DNA from: Caulobacter sp. FWC2
GTDB taxonomy: Bacteria > Pseudomonadota > Alphaproteobacteria > Caulobacterales > Caulobacteraceae
NCBI RefSeq assembly: GCF_002742625.1
Contig: NZ_PEBF01000001.1
Location: 682,001 to 746,000, forward strand
DNA: 64,000 nucleotides
Reading direction: 5' to 3'
Each line of letters starts with the position of its first letter. Position 1 is the first letter of the stretch. Below the pieces are notes generated by a model, which ran no database searches, was not told the origin of the DNA, and saw only the letters and a program-made list of their open reading frames with translations. This document shows positions 35,791 to 46,596 of this stretch, piece by piece. The position numbers and the translations under genes are program-made.

Positions 35791-37160
35791 TTTTTCGCCG
35801 CGTGGGCGACGGTCCAATCCACGATCGTCGCCAAGGCGACCGGGGCGATGGTTTCCTCGATCGCGCCGTAGTCGGTGGGCCGGTGGCTTCCGACGGTCTG
35901 GAAGAGGTGGTTGAGACCGGGCAGGGCGGTGGTGGTGACGTCTGGGCTCTGGACGAGGGCGGCCTTGATCGCAGGCAGGTTCACGGCGGCCGAGACGTTG
36001 CCGTCCTTGTCGCCACCCAGGGCCAGGACCGGACAGCGTACCTGGCGCAGGGCGGGGGTGGGGTCCAGCAGGATGAAGTAACGATACCAGGCCTGGGTGA
36101 GGAACTGGCTCTGCGCGGCGGCGGCTTGGGCGGGGGCGCCGGCCTTGGTGAAGAGGTCGACGATCCGCGTCTGGGCCTTGGTCGGGTCGGCTTCCTCGCG
36201 AACGATGGCGTTGGCGGCGGCCAGCAGGTCGGCGTTCTTCTGGGCCTGGGCGGCCGAGGCGCCGGCGCCCATCGCCAGGTCGCGGGCCTGCTGGTTCATC
36301 ACCTGTTCGCCGGGCACGCCGGCGCCGGCCAGCAACACGAGGAAGGCGATCTTCGGATCCTTGGCCGCGACGATCGGGGCGATGATCCCGCCCTCGCTGT
36401 GGCCGATCAGGCCGATACGGGTTGGGTCGATGTCCTTGCGCCCGCGCAGAAAGGCCACGCCCGCCTCGACGTCGGTGACGAAGTCGGCCGTGGTAACCTT
36501 GGAGAGATCGCCCGCCTGGGAGCCGCCCGCGGCCCGATCGTCGACGCGCAGCACCGCCACGCCGCGCTTGGTCAGGGCGTCGGCGATCAGCAGGAACGGC
36601 TTGTGGCCTTCGATCGTCTCGTCGCGGTCCTGCGTGCCAGAGCCGCTGATCAGCAAGGCGACCGGATAGGGGCCAGAGCCCTGCGGCAGGGTCAGGGTCC
36701 CGGCCAGCTTCAAACCAGAGGCTGGATTTAGGTAGCTGACCTCCTCGACCCTGTAGTTGAACGGCGGCAGGGGCGTCTGCGGGCGCTTGGGGGCTGGAGC
36801 CGCCGCCGGCGCGGTGCGGGTCATGGTCAGCGGCGCGCCGCCGCCGTTCTGGCCCCATTTGCCGAGTAGGCTTTGGCCATCGGCCGACACGGTCCCCTCG
36901 AAGGCGGCCGGGATGGCCTGGAGGGCGACCTTGATCTTGCCGTCCGTTAGGGTGGCGGTCGCGACCAGTCCCATGGCGGACTGGGCGGGGCTGTCCAGCG
37001 TGGCCGAGCCGTCCGGCTTGATGTGGAAGACCACGGGCAGCTTCTGGCCGCCGGCCTGGATGGTCCCATACCAGTCCCCGACGATCGGCCCGACCTGAGC
37101 CGAGGCGATCGCGGGCGCGAACAGGGCGGCGGCGACGACCGCGCGAGGCAGGAAACGCAT
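35787..37160 (-). CDS. Secreted alpha/beta hydrolase
   Basis: 457 residues with a signal peptide (MRFLPRAVVAAALFAPAIAS). The first ~120 residues form a beta-rich N-terminal domain (GDWYGTIQAGGQKLPVVFHI) seen before some alpha/beta hydrolases. Then comes the hydrolase: YPVALLISGSGTQDRDET, the nucleophile elbow IGHSEGGIIAP (Ser ~252), an acid in GGDKDGNV and the His in LPGLNHLFQ. It is translationally coupled to the mannanase (ATGA), so an esterase acting on acylated mannan is an attractive inference. Confidence 0.85.
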   Translation of the reverse strand: MRFLPRAVVAAALFAPAIASAQVGPIVGDWYGTIQAGGQKLPVVFHIKPDGSATLDSPAQSAMGLVATATLTDGKIKVALQAIPAAFEGTVSADGQSLLGKWGQNGGGAPLTMTRTAPAAAPAPKRPQTPLPPFNYRVEEVSYLNPASGLKLAGTLTLPQGSGPYPVALLISGSGTQDRDETIEGHKPFLLIADALTKRGVAVLRVDDRAAGGSQAGDLSKVTTADFVTDVEAGVAFLRGRKDIDPTRIGLIGHSEGGIIAPIVAAKDPKIAFLVLLAGAGVPGEQVMNQQARDLAMGAGASAAQAQKNADLLAAANAIVREEADPTKAQTRIVDLFTKAGAPAQAAAAQSQFLTQAWYRYFILLDPTPALRQVRCPVLALGGDKDGNVSAAVNLPAIKAALVQSPDVTTTALPGLNHLFQTVGSHRPTDYGAIEETIAPVALATIVDWTVAHAAKK

Positions 37161-37251
37161 GTGATCCGAAACTCCCTAACTCTTGTCGGGAAGCTTAGGC
37201 GCTACGCGTGACGGTTGTGAAGGTAGGCCATTCAAGATTCAGGGGCACTGT

Positions 37252-37533
37252 CTAACGGTCCTCTAGGCTGTGCCAGATTCGGGTGACGGTCACATGGGAG
37301 CCACTGACGCGATAGCGGATGATGTAGGCGTCGCGACCGAACGGAACCTTGATCTCACGTGTCGTGGGTCCTGTGATGCGGCCCCGCAGAGGCATTTCGG
37401 TCAAGCTGTCGAACGCCTTCATCAGCGCCATGCCCAGGCGTTCGGCCGCTTGAGGGGCGGAGGCCGAGAGCCAGTCATCAAGACGCGAAGCGTCCCTCTC
37501 GGCCTGCTCGGAAACCGAGACGGTGAAGGTCAA
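37252..37533 (-). CDS. parE: RelE/ParE-family toxin
   Basis: 93-residue basic toxin with the ParE layout: SEQAERDASRLDDWLSAS near the N-terminus, RLGMALMKAFDSLTEMPLRG in the middle, and REIKVPFGRDAYIIRYRVSG followed by TVTRIWHSLEDR at the end. The start is a TTG at 37533 that overlaps the antitoxin stop (TTGA), so translation is coupled. By family it inhibits DNA gyrase; neutralised by the upstream gene. Confidence 0.85.
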   Translation of the reverse strand: MTFTVSVSEQAERDASRLDDWLSASAPQAAERLGMALMKAFDSLTEMPLRGRITGPTTREIKVPFGRDAYIIRYRVSGSHVTVTRIWHSLEDR

Positions 37534-37790
37534 TCACGACCGCCGAAACGGCGTAGCCGTTCGCGAAATTCCGACAGAGGAATGGAAGGCATATCGCCCC
37601 GTTCAACGGCGTCGGCGATGGCTTCGTCTATGGCAGGGTCCGGGTCGATGATCCTTGGCGGCGCGCCGGTCAGACCGGCCTCGATGAGAGCCAAGGCGTA
37701 CTCGGACACCGACATGCCGAATTTTTCCGCCCCAGCCTTCAACTGGGCAGCCTGCTCGTTGTCGATATGGATATCGAAGCCATCGGCCAT
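37530..37790 (-). CDS. parD: ParD-like antitoxin
   Basis: 86 residues. The N-terminus DGFDIHIDNEQAAQLKAGAE and KFGMSVSEYALALIEAGLTG is the ribbon-helix-helix style of ParD/CopG antitoxins, here with a strand then two helices. The acidic tail (DPDPAIDEAIADAVERGDMP then SIPLSEFRERLR) would wrap the toxin. It is first in the two-gene unit, so it can be autoregulatory. Confidence 0.82.
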   Translation of the reverse strand: MADGFDIHIDNEQAAQLKAGAEKFGMSVSEYALALIEAGLTGAPPRIIDPDPAIDEAIADAVERGDMPSIPLSEFRERLRRFGGRD

Positions 37791-37828
37791 GGGCGCAGAG
37801 TCTCGCCGACGGCCGATGGCGTCAAGTC

Positions 37829-40800
37829 CTACAGATTCAGCAACGCCGGGTCGCCGCCCTGGGCGGTGATGTTGACGCTGACGGCGCGCTCGACCGCGAA
37901 ACGCAGCAGGGCGTGGGGTCCGCCGGCCTTGGGGCCGGTGCCCGACAGGCCCTCGCCGCCGAACGGTTGGACGCCGACCACGGCGCCGGTCATCGAGCGG
38001 TTGACGTAGGCGTTGCCGGCCGGGACCAGGCGCTGGACGTCGGCCGCGAAGCTTTCGATCCGCGAGTGGACGCCCAGGGTCAGGCCGTAGCGACGGGCGG
38101 CCAGGGCGCCGGCGACCTGTTCGAGGGTCTCCGGCTTGTAGCGCACGACGTGCAGAACGGGTCCGAACACCTCGCGCTCCAGGAAGTCGGCGGCGGGAAT
38201 CTCGGCCAGGACCGGGGCGAAGAAGGTGCCGCCGTTCGGAGCGGTCAGGACGTGCAGGACCTTGGCGTCCTGCATCAGGCGGTCCTGGTGCTTTTTCAGC
38301 GCGTCACGGGCCTCGGCGTCGATGACCGGGCCGACGTCGGTGACGGCCAGGGCAGGATCGCCGACGACCAGGGCGTCCATCGCGCCCTTCAGGCCATCGA
38401 TGATCCCATCGGCGGTGTCTTCCGGCAAGAACAGCAGGCGCAGGGCCGAGCAGCGCTGGCCGGCCGAGCCGAACGCCGAGACGATCACGTCGTCGATGAC
38501 CTGCTCGCGCTGGGCGGTGGTGTCGACGAACATGCCGTTGAGGCCGCCGGTCTCGGCGATGAACGGCACGATCGGACCTTGGCGGGCCGCGAGCGTCTGG
38601 TTGATCCTCCAGGCGGTGTCGGTGCCGCCGGTGAAGGCGACGCCGTCCAGGCCCTCGTGGCTGGTCAAAGCCGCGCCGACGGTCTCGCCGCGACCCGGCA
38701 GCAGGGCCAGCAGGCGCGGGTCCAGGCCGGCGGCGTGATACAGCTTCACAGCCTCACTGGCGATCAGCGGGGTCTGCTCGGCCGGCTTGGCCAGCACGGC
38801 GTTGCCGGCGGCCAGGGCGGCGGCGATCTGGCCGGTGAAGATGGCCAGCGGGAAGTTCCACGGGCTGATGCAGACGAAGACGCCGCGACCGGCCAGCGTC
38901 AGCGTGTTGGTTTCGCCGACCGGACCCTTCAGCAGCTCGCCGTCGCCGAATTGATCCTCGGCCAGCACCGCATAGTAACGGCAGAAGTCGACGGCCTCGC
39001 GGACCTCGGCGATGCCGTCGCTCAGGGTCTTGCCGGCTTCGCGGGCCAGGATGGCGATCAGGCGGTCGATATCGGCTTCCAGGGCGTCGGCCATGGCGCG
39101 CAGCACCTTGGCGCGGGCGGCGCCGCCGGCGCGGTCCCAGGCGGGTTGCGCGGCGCGGGCCAGGCGGAAGGCTTCGTCGATCTGCGAGGCCTGGGCCTCG
39201 GAGACCGCGCCGACCACCTTGTGCTCGTCGGCCGGGGCGACCACCGGCAGCGGCGGGGTCCCGGCGCTGACCTTGCCGTCGATCAGCGGGCCGGCCGACA
39301 AAATCCCGCTAGTTTGGGTCACGCCGTCCAGCGCGGCGACAGCCGCTTGCAGGCGTTCGCGGTCGGCCTTCACCGAGAGGTCGAGGCCGGCGCTGTTGCG
39401 GCGGCGAGGCCCATAGACCTCGATCGGGGTCGGGATCTTGGCGTGGCGGTCGGGGTGGGCCTCGACGGTGTCGATCGGGTCGGTGACCACCTTCTCGACC
39501 GGCACCCGCTCGTCCAGCAGGGCATGGACGAACGAGGTGTTGGCGCCGTTCTCCAGCAGGCGGCGAACCAGATAGGGCAGCAGGTCCTCGTGACCGCCGA
39601 CGGGGGCATAGGCCCGCAGGGTGATGCCGTCATAGAGATCGTCGGCGGCCTTGTAGAGCGCCTCGCCCATGCCGTGCAGGCGCTGATGCTCGATCTTGAC
39701 GCCGGCGTTCTTGGCCATGCGCACCACGGCCGCCAGGGTGTGGGCGTTGTGGGTGGCGAACTGGGCGTAGAGGTGCGGGGCCGCGGCGATCAGGGCCTTG
39801 GCGTTGACCAGGTACGACAGGTCGGTGGCCGGCTTGGTGGTGTAGACCGGATAGTCCGGACGGCCGGCGACCTGGGCGCGCTTGATCTCGCTGTCCCAAT
39901 AGGCGCCCTTCACGAGGCGGACCATCAGGCGGCGGCCGGTTTCCTTGGACAGGGCCTCCAGGCGGGCGATCACCTCGCCGCAGCGCTTCTGGTAGGCCTG
40001 GACGGCCAGGCCCAGACCTTGCCAGTCGCCCAGCTCCGGCTCGCGGCACAGGCGGTCCAGCAGCTTCAGCGACAGGGCCAGCCGGTCGGCCTCTTCGGCG
40101 TCGATGGTGAAGTTGAGGTTGTGCCTCGCGGCGATCTTGGCCAGGCGCAGAGTGCGGGGATAGAGCTCCTCCCACACGCGGTCCTCGTGGGTGGCTTCAT
40201 AGCGCGGGCACAGGGCCGAGAGCTTGACGGACACGCCGTGGCCCTTCTCGGGACCGGCGCCGTTCGACAGCTTGCCGACCGTCTGAATCGCGTCGGCATA
40301 GGACTTCTCGTAACGCTCGGCGTCGGCGGCGGTGCGGGCGCCTTCGCCCAGCATGTCGAAGCTGCACATGTCGCCTTCGGCTGCGGCGCGCTTGATGGCG
40401 GCCTCGATCGTCCGTCCAAGGACAAACTGCTCGCCCATGATGCGGATGGCCTGGCCCACGGCGGCGCGGATGACGGGTTCGCCCAGGCGTCCGGCCAGCT
40501 TCTTGACGAAACCGGGCAGGTCCTTCTTGGGCTCGTCGTCGGGCTCGACGATCTTGCCGGTCAGCATCAGGCCCCAGGTCGAGGCGTTGACGAACAGGCT
40601 GTCGCTGCCGCCCAGGTGCGAAGCCCAGTCGGCCGAGCCGATCTTTTCGGCGATCAGCTTGTCGCGGGTGTCGTCGTCGGGGGTGCGTAGCAGGGCCTCG
40701 GCCAGGCACATCAAGGCCAGGCCCTCGCGGGTGCCCAGGCTGAACTCCTGCAGGAAGCTCTCGACCACGCCCTGCTTGCGGACGCTGCGGCGGGCGCCTC

Positions 40801-40942
40801 GGACCAGGGCCTCGGCCTCGGCGCGAACGGCGGCGCGGTCTTCACTGGAGAGAGGCTTGGCGGCCAGCAGGTCGGCGATCACCGCGGCTTCGTCGCGATA
40901 CTTGCCGTTGTCGAGGCTGTCCCAGTGGGCCAAGTCGGTCAT
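37829..40942 (-). CDS. putA: Bifunctional proline dehydrogenase/P5C dehydrogenase PutA
   Basis: 1037 residues, the short type A PutA: no N-terminal ribbon-helix-helix DNA-binding domain and no long C-terminal extension. The first ~450 residues form the FAD proline dehydrogenase barrel (VRLVKGAYWDSEIKRAQ around 340; RAYAPVGGHEDLLPYLVRRL). The rest is the aldehyde dehydrogenase domain with WNFPLAIFTGQ, the Glu in AETGGLNGMF, and the catalytic Cys in SAGQRCSAL (~831). It converts proline to glutamate through channelled P5C at the membrane. The Lrp-type gene divergent from it is the likely activator. Confidence 0.96.
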   Translation of the reverse strand: MTDLAHWDSLDNGKYRDEAAVIADLLAAKPLSSEDRAAVRAEAEALVRGARRSVRKQGVVESFLQEFSLGTREGLALMCLAEALLRTPDDDTRDKLIAEKIGSADWASHLGGSDSLFVNASTWGLMLTGKIVEPDDEPKKDLPGFVKKLAGRLGEPVIRAAVGQAIRIMGEQFVLGRTIEAAIKRAAAEGDMCSFDMLGEGARTAADAERYEKSYADAIQTVGKLSNGAGPEKGHGVSVKLSALCPRYEATHEDRVWEELYPRTLRLAKIAARHNLNFTIDAEEADRLALSLKLLDRLCREPELGDWQGLGLAVQAYQKRCGEVIARLEALSKETGRRLMVRLVKGAYWDSEIKRAQVAGRPDYPVYTTKPATDLSYLVNAKALIAAAPHLYAQFATHNAHTLAAVVRMAKNAGVKIEHQRLHGMGEALYKAADDLYDGITLRAYAPVGGHEDLLPYLVRRLLENGANTSFVHALLDERVPVEKVVTDPIDTVEAHPDRHAKIPTPIEVYGPRRRNSAGLDLSVKADRERLQAAVAALDGVTQTSGILSAGPLIDGKVSAGTPPLPVVAPADEHKVVGAVSEAQASQIDEAFRLARAAQPAWDRAGGAARAKVLRAMADALEADIDRLIAILAREAGKTLSDGIAEVREAVDFCRYYAVLAEDQFGDGELLKGPVGETNTLTLAGRGVFVCISPWNFPLAIFTGQIAAALAAGNAVLAKPAEQTPLIASEAVKLYHAAGLDPRLLALLPGRGETVGAALTSHEGLDGVAFTGGTDTAWRINQTLAARQGPIVPFIAETGGLNGMFVDTTAQREQVIDDVIVSAFGSAGQRCSALRLLFLPEDTADGIIDGLKGAMDALVVGDPALAVTDVGPVIDAEARDALKKHQDRLMQDAKVLHVLTAPNGGTFFAPVLAEIPAADFLEREVFGPVLHVVRYKPETLEQVAGALAARRYGLTLGVHSRIESFAADVQRLVPAGNAYVNRSMTGAVVGVQPFGGEGLSGTGPKAGGPHALLRFAVERAVSVNITAQGGDPALLNL

Positions 40943-41375
40943 GGTCGGTCCTGTGGTTTTGGATATCGTCGGTTTAACAAGCCTTCGGGCAAAGGTGCTT
41001 CGTTTGTCGCGCGGCGGCGCTGTATCTTCTTCGGTCGAGGCGCCGGAAATGATCGTCTGCTCCAGCGCGGAAAGCTGACGCGGTTAACGCGAGCGAAGGA
41101 TGCGCTGGAAGTCTCGCAAGGGGAATGGGGAGGGAGGAAGGGGCGCGTGCTGGGGGAGTATCGCGCCCCTTCCTCTCTTGCGCGACGCCCGGTTAGGGGG
41201 GGAGGGGCGAGCGTCGCGTGTGTTCCGCCCTACGGCTTGGCCGTGTCACCGGGCGCCTTTAAGGAGGGGGAGGGCGCGGGGCGGGCTGGAACGATCGAAG
41301 GTGTAACGCTAAGCTTTCCGAATGTGCTACGTTTGTGACAATTAAATCTCGAAGCTTATTCGGCGAAAGATCGAT
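40943..41375. other. 433-bp putA/lrp divergent region with two perfect hairpins
   Basis: No gene is visible. It contains two adjacent hairpins: a 14-bp perfect stem (41134-41147 with 41162-41175, GAGGAAGGGGCGCG) with a 14-nt loop, and an 8-bp stem (41181-41188 with 41211-41218, CGCGACGC) with a G-rich 22-nt loop. Promoters for putA and lrp must lie nearby. The hairpins could be a further repeat type or a small RNA. Confidence 0.55.
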
Positions 41376-41843
41376 ATGGCCATTTCTGCTCTGGATGACA
41401 CCGATCGCAGGCTGTTGAAGGTTCTGCAGGCCGACGGCCGCATCACCAACGCCGAGCTGGCCAAGCGCTGCAACCTGTCGCCGGCCGCGACTTTCGACCG
41501 CGTGCGACGTCTGCGCGAGCGCGGCTACATTCTCGGCTACGCCGCGCTGCTGGACCCGGCCAAGGTCGACCGGGCGCTGCTGATCTTCGTCGAGGTGGTG
41601 CTGGACCGCACGACCGGCGAGGTGTTCGAGGACTTCGCCGCCTCGGTGCGCCGCGCGCCCGAGATCCTGGAGTGCCACATGGTGGCCGGCGGCTTCGACT
41701 ACCTGATCAAGGCCCGGGTGCGCGATATGGAAGCCTATCGCGGCTTCCTCGGCGATATCCTGGTGAAGATGCCCGGCGTGCGCGAGACGCGGACCTATGC
41801 GGTGCTGGAAGAGGTCAAGAGCACGGTGCAGCTGCCGCTTTAG
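41376..41843 (+). CDS. Lrp/AsnC family regulator (PutR-like)
   Basis: 155 residues. The N-terminal helix-turn-helix reads LDDTDRRLLKVLQADGRITN, then AELAKRCNLSPAATFDRVRR, and the C-terminal RAM domain has ILECHMVAGGFDYLIKARV and ends VRETRTYAVLEEVKSTVQL. Divergent from putA; in alphaproteobacteria such regulators (PutR) activate putA in response to proline. By position this is almost surely the same, but that is inferred. Confidence 0.9.
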   Translation: MAISALDDTDRRLLKVLQADGRITNAELAKRCNLSPAATFDRVRRLRERGYILGYAALLDPAKVDRALLIFVEVVLDRTTGEVFEDFAASVRRAPEILECHMVAGGFDYLIKARVRDMEAYRGFLGDILVKMPGVRETRTYAVLEEVKSTVQLPL

Positions 41844-41869
41844 GGGCGCTGCGGCCCAACCCAGTGGGT

Positions 41870-41910
41870 GGAAGGGCGCCTCCAGGGATGGGGGGAGGAG
41901 ACGCCCTTCC
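41870..41910 (+). terminator. Hairpin after the Lrp gene
   Basis: GGAAGGGCG pairs with CGCCCTTCC, with further partial pairing CTCC/GGAG inside. It lies 27 bp past the stop. A clear T-run is missing. Confidence 0.55.
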
Positions 41911-41951
41911 GTTCGCGACCATCGGGGGGTGGGGGGATGATGGCCAGCGAA

Positions 41952-41976
41952 CTTCCCCGGCTCGCGGCCGGGGAAG
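41952..41976 (-). terminator. Hairpin after nodT
   Basis: CTTCCCCGGC pairs with GCCGGGGAAG around a 5-nt loop, just past the nodT stop on the minus strand. No strong T-run. Confidence 0.55.
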
Positions 41977-41989
41977 CTTGTGAAAACCC

Positions 41990-43402
41990 TCAGGCGGCGG
42001 GCGCGCCGCCGCCGAGGGTCTTGTAGAGGGTGACCAGGTTGGTCGCCCGCGCCAGGCGCGCCGTGATCAGGCCCTGCTGGGCCGAATACAGGGTGCGCTG
42101 GCTGTCCAGCAGGGTCAGGGCGCTGTCGAGGCCGGCGTCGCGACGCTGCTGCGACAGGCGCTGGCTGTCGGTGGCGGCCACGACCAGGCGCTCCTGGGCG
42201 GCGAGGCGCTCGCCGACCGTGTCGCGCACCGACAGGGCGTCAGAGACTTCACGGAAGGCCGTCTGCACGGTCTTCTCATAGGTCGCCACGGCGATGTCGC
42301 GGTTGGCCTTGGAGACGTTCAGGTTCGCCACATTGGACCCGCCGGCGAAGATCGGCAGGCTGATCTGGGGCGTGAAGCTCCAGGCCTTGCTGCCGCTCTT
42401 GAATAGGTCGCCCAGTTCGGTGCTGCTCGAGCCCAGCGAGCCGGTCAGGCTGATGCGCGGGAAGAAGGCCGCGCGGGCCGCGCCGATATTGGCGTTGGCG
42501 CCTTGCAGGCTGTGCTCGGCCGAGAGCACGTCGGGGCGACGGGCCAGCACGTCCGAGGGCAGGCCCGCCGGCAGGTCGGCCAGGATCTGGGCCGAGGCCA
42601 GGCTACCGGATGGCAGCAGGTCGGCCGGCACGTCCGTCCCGACCAGCAGGGTCAGGGCGTTGCGGTCCTGGGCGACCTGGGCGGCGTAGACCGCCACGTC
42701 GCTGCGGGCCGTCTCGGCCTGGACCTGGGCGTTGCGCAGGGTGGCCAGCGAGCCGACGCCGCCGTCGACCTGCTGCTGGGTCAGGCGCAGCGAGTCCTCG
42801 CGGGTGGCCAGGGTGTCCTTGGCCAGGGTCAGGCGTTCCTGGTCGGCGGCCAGGGTCAGCCAGGCGTTGGCGGTCTCGGCGATCAGGCTGATGCGGACCG
42901 AACGGCTGGTCTCCTGCGTCGCGAAGAAGCTCTGCAGGGCTTGGGCGTTCAGGCTTCGCACGCGGCCGAACAAATCCAGTTCGTACGAGGTGAAGCCGAT
43001 GGTCGCGCTGTAGACCTCGGTGTCGATCGATCCGGTCGCGCCGGGAACCTGCGAGACCGCCGCCGGGGAGTGGCTGCGCTGCTCGCTGAGCGTTCCGTTG
43101 ATCCCCGGGAACAGGGCCGAGCGCTGGACGCCGTACTGAGCGCGGGCCTTCTCGATGTTCAGCACCGCCACGCGCAGGTCGCGGTTCTGCTTGAGGGCCA
43201 GGTCGACCACGCCTTGCAGGCGCGGATCGACCAGCACCTGGCGCCAGTCGAGGTCGGCGGCCGTGACCGAGCCGGTGGGCTCGAGGCTCGGCGTGGACCA
43301 GGTCTGGGCGACCGGCAGGGCCGGACGCTCGTACTTCGGCGCCAGGGTGCAGGCGCTGACCGCCGTGGAGGCCAGCAGGATCAGGGTGAGGTTGCGGAAC
43401 AT
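41990..43402 (-). CDS. nodT: Outer-membrane efflux channel lipoprotein (NodT family)
   Basis: 470-residue trimeric TolC-like channel, with a lipoprotein signal ([20 protein letters not shown], Cys ~18). Two outer-membrane-factor repeats are visible: [20 protein letters not shown] and, in the second half, [20 protein letters not shown] with [14 protein letters not shown]. It ends the acrA-acrB-nodT operon, 2 nt after acrB's stop. In Caulobacter this operon extrudes antibiotics such as nalidixic acid and beta-lactams. Confidence 0.92.
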   Translation of the reverse strand: MFRNLTLILLASTAVSACTLAPKYERPALPVAQTWSTPSLEPTGSVTAADLDWRQVLVDPRLQGVVDLALKQNRDLRVAVLNIEKARAQYGVQRSALFPGINGTLSEQRSHSPAAVSQVPGATGSIDTEVYSATIGFTSYELDLFGRVRSLNAQALQSFFATQETSRSVRISLIAETANAWLTLAADQERLTLAKDTLATREDSLRLTQQQVDGGVGSLATLRNAQVQAETARSDVAVYAAQVAQDRNALTLLVGTDVPADLLPSGSLASAQILADLPAGLPSDVLARRPDVLSAEHSLQGANANIGAARAAFFPRISLTGSLGSSSTELGDLFKSGSKAWSFTPQISLPIFAGGSNVANLNVSKANRDIAVATYEKTVQTAFREVSDALSVRDTVGERLAAQERLVVAATDSQRLSQQRRDAGLDSALTLLDSQRTLYSAQQGLITARLARATNLVTLYKTLGGGAPAA

Positions 43403-43404
43403 GG

Positions 43405-46400
43405 TCAGTGGGCCTCCGTCGACGTGGGCTCGCCTTCGGCGGCCGGCGCGTCATGCCCGTTTGAGCTTGGGCCTTGGTGCTTGGGTTTGAAGATCTTTTC
43501 GACCACCACGAAGAACAGTGGGACGAAGAAGATCGCCAGGAGGGTGGCCGAGATCATGCCGCCGATCACGCCGGTGCCGATCGCGTGCTGGGCGCCGGAG
43601 CCGGCTCCGTTGGAGATCGCCAAGGGCAGCACGCCGAAGACGAAGGCCAGCGAGGTCATGACGATCGGGCGAAGGCGCAGGCGCACGGCCTCCAGCGTCG
43701 CTTCGATCAGGCCCATGCCCTTCTCGTAGAGGTCCTTGGCGAACTCGACGATCAGGATGGCGTTCTTGGCCGCCAGGCCCATGGTCGTCAGCAGGCCGAC
43801 CTGGAAGTAGATGTCGTTGTTGAGGCCGCGAGCGAAGGTCGCCAGCAGCGCGCCGATCACGCCCAGCGGGATGACCATGATGACGGCCAGCGGGATCGAC
43901 CAGCTCTCATAGAGGGCGGCCAGCAGCAGGAACACCACCAGGATCGAGATGCCGTACAGGGCGGGGGCCTGGTTGCCGGCCTCCAGTTCCTGGGCCGACA
44001 GGCCGGTCCACTCGTAGCCGACGCCTGGGGGCAGCTTGGCCGCGATCTTCTCCATCGCCGCGATCGCGTCGCCCGAGCTCTTGCCCGGGGCGGGCGAGCC
44101 CTGGAGGTTCACCGACGACAGGCCGTTATAGCGTTCCAGACGCGGCGATCCGTAGGTCCACGACGAGGTGGCGAAGGCGGGGAACGGGACCATCTGGCCG
44201 CTGCTGTTGCGCACGTACCAGCGGTTCAGGTCTTCCGGCGTCATGCGGTAGGGCGCGTCGGCCTGGATGTAGACCTTCTTGACCCGGCCGCGATCGATGA
44301 AGTCGTTGACGTACGACCCACCCCAGGCGGCGCTGAGGGCGCTGTTGATGTCGGCGGTGGTCAGGCCCAGCGCGCCGGCCTTGGCCTGGTCGACCTCGAT
44401 CTTCAACTGCGGGGTGTCGTCCTGGCCGTTCGGGCGCACGCCCACCAGGTTCGGATCCTGGGCGGCCATGCCCAGCATCATGTTGCGGGCGTTCATCAGG
44501 GTCTCGTGACCGACGCCGCTGACGTCTTGCAGCTGGAAGTCGAAGCCGGACGAGTTGCCCAGTTCCGACACGGCCGGCGGCACGATCGCGAACACCATGG
44601 CGTCGCGGAACTGCGCGCCGAAGGCGCCCATGGCGCGACCGGCCACGGCCTGGGCCTTCAGGTTGGCGGCCTTGCGCACGTCGAAGTCCTTCATGCGCAC
44701 GAAGGCGAGACCGGCGTTCTGGCCGGCGCCGGCGAAGCTGAAGCCAGAGACGGTGAACACCGACTGGACCGCGTCCTTCTCGCCGACCAGGAAGTGCTCG
44801 CGCACCTTGTCCAGCACGGCCAGGGTCTTTTCCTCGGGCGCGCCGGCGGGCAGCTGGACCAGGGTGAACATGGTCCCCTGGTCTTCTTCCGGCAGGAAGG
44901 CGCTTGGCAGGCGGACGAACAGCAAGCCCATGGCGATGATGATCGCGGCGTAGACGGCCATCCAGCGGCCGCTCTTGCCCAGGATCTTGCGCACGCCGCC
45001 TTGGTAGCGGCCGCTCATGTCGTTGAAGCTGCGGTTGAACCAGCCGAAGAAGCCGGTCTTCTCGTCGTGGTGACCGGCCTTGACCGGCTTCAGCATGGTG
45101 GCGCAGAGGGCCGGGGTCAGGACCAGGGCCACGACCACCGACAAGGCCATGGCCGAGACGATGGTGATCGAGAACTGGCGGTAGATCACGCCCTGCGAGC
45201 CGCCGAAGAAGGCCATCGGCACGAACACCGCGGCCAGCACCAGGGCGATGCCGATCAGGGCGCCGGTGATCTCGTTCATCGACTTGCGGGTGGCTTCCTT
45301 GGGCGAGAGGCCCTCCTCGCTCATCACGCGCTCGACGTTCTCGACCACGACGATGGCGTCGTCGACCAGCAGGCCGATGGCCAGCACCAGGCCGAACATG
45401 GTGAGCGTGTTGATCGAGTAGCCGAAGGCCGCCAGGACGCCGAAGGTGCCCAGGAGGACGACCGGCACGGCGATGGTCGGGATCAGGGTCGCGCGCCAGT
45501 TCTGTAGGAACAGGAACATGACGATGAACACCAGCACGATGGCTTCGATCAGCGTCTTGACCACTTCCTCGATCGACAGCTTCACGAACGGCGTCGAGTC
45601 GTAGGGGACGACGTACTTGTAGGTGGCCGGGAAGTTCTTTTCGAGCTGGGCCATGCGGGCCTTGACCGCCGCGGCGGTGTTCAGCGCGTTGGCGCCGGGG
45701 GCCAGCTTGATGGCCATGCCGGCGGCCGGGTGGCCGTTGAACTTGGCGGTCGAAAGATAGCTTTCCGAGCCCAGCTCGACGCGCGCGACGTCGCCCAGGC
45801 GGACGGTGGCGCCGCCGGTGGTGTTCTTCAGGATGATCTGGCGGAACTGCTCGGGCGTCTGCAGGCGCGACTGCGCCGTGATGGTGGCGTTGAGGCCGGT
45901 GCCGGGAAGGTTCGGGGTCCCGCCGATCTGGCCAGCCGAAACCTGGGCGTTCTGGGCCTTGATCGCGTTCGAGACGTCCGCCGGGGTCAGGCTGAAGCTG
46001 GCCAGCTTTTGCGGGTCCAGCCAGATGCGCATGGCGTACTGCGCGCCGAACAGCTGGATGTCGCCAACGCCGTCTACGCGGCTCAGCGGATCCTGGATGT
46101 TCGAGGCCAGGTAGTCGGCGAGGTCGGTGCCGGTGGTCTTGGGGTTCTCGGAATAGAGACCCACGACCATCATGAAGTTGCGCGCCGACTTGGCGACCGT
46201 CAGGCCTTGCTGCTGCACTTCCTGCGGCAGCAGGGCTGTGGCGGTCTGCAGCTTGTTCTGGACCTGGACCTGGGCGATGTCGATGTCGGTGCCGGCCTTG
46301 AAGGTCAGGGTCACCGTGGCCGAACCCGAGCTGTCGCTGGCCGAGGACATGTAATCCAGGCCGTCCAGGCCCTTCATCTTCTGTTCGATGACCTGGGTGA

Positions 46401-46584
46401 CGCTGTCCTCGACGGTCTTGGCCGAGGCGCCGGGATAGTTGGCCGAGATCGACACCTGCGGCAGGGCGATTTCAGGATATTGCGCGATCGGCAAGGACCG
46501 GATGGCGAGCGCCCCGGCCAGCATGATCACGATGGCGATGACCCACGCGAAGATGGGCCTGTCGATGAAGAAGCGTGAAAGCAT
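43405..46584 (-). CDS. acrB: RND multidrug efflux permease AcrB-like
   Basis: 1059 residues. The N-terminus [20 protein letters not shown] is diagnostic for AcrB/MexB. TM4 has [20 protein letters not shown] (the two proton-relay Asp), with [20 protein letters not shown] after it. The second half starts at [20 protein letters not shown], has the DF-rich porter loop with [11 protein letters not shown] and [15 protein letters not shown], and ends with a hydrophilic tail. Complete. Middle gene of the tripartite pump operon; called acrB2 in some Caulobacter literature, as I recall. Confidence 0.96.
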   Translation of the reverse strand: MLSRFFIDRPIFAWVIAIVIMLAGALAIRSLPIAQYPEIALPQVSISANYPGASAKTVEDSVTQVIEQKMKGLDGLDYMSSASDSSGSATVTLTFKAGTDIDIAQVQVQNKLQTATALLPQEVQQQGLTVAKSARNFMMVVGLYSENPKTTGTDLADYLASNIQDPLSRVDGVGDIQLFGAQYAMRIWLDPQKLASFSLTPADVSNAIKAQNAQVSAGQIGGTPNLPGTGLNATITAQSRLQTPEQFRQIILKNTTGGATVRLGDVARVELGSESYLSTAKFNGHPAAGMAIKLAPGANALNTAAAVKARMAQLEKNFPATYKYVVPYDSTPFVKLSIEEVVKTLIEAIVLVFIVMFLFLQNWRATLIPTIAVPVVLLGTFGVLAAFGYSINTLTMFGLVLAIGLLVDDAIVVVENVERVMSEEGLSPKEATRKSMNEITGALIGIALVLAAVFVPMAFFGGSQGVIYRQFSITIVSAMALSVVVALVLTPALCATMLKPVKAGHHDEKTGFFGWFNRSFNDMSGRYQGGVRKILGKSGRWMAVYAAIIIAMGLLFVRLPSAFLPEEDQGTMFTLVQLPAGAPEEKTLAVLDKVREHFLVGEKDAVQSVFTVSGFSFAGAGQNAGLAFVRMKDFDVRKAANLKAQAVAGRAMGAFGAQFRDAMVFAIVPPAVSELGNSSGFDFQLQDVSGVGHETLMNARNMMLGMAAQDPNLVGVRPNGQDDTPQLKIEVDQAKAGALGLTTADINSALSAAWGGSYVNDFIDRGRVKKVYIQADAPYRMTPEDLNRWYVRNSSGQMVPFPAFATSSWTYGSPRLERYNGLSSVNLQGSPAPGKSSGDAIAAMEKIAAKLPPGVGYEWTGLSAQELEAGNQAPALYGISILVVFLLLAALYESWSIPLAVIMVIPLGVIGALLATFARGLNNDIYFQVGLLTTMGLAAKNAILIVEFAKDLYEKGMGLIEATLEAVRLRLRPIVMTSLAFVFGVLPLAISNGAGSGAQHAIGTGVIGGMISATLLAIFFVPLFFVVVEKIFKPKHQGPSSNGHDAPAAEGEPTSTEAH

Positions 46585-46596
46585 CGGAGGCTGGCC

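Noticed and set aside
37913..40690. 925-codon open frame antisense to putA
   Set aside because: Same shadow pattern; putA is certain.
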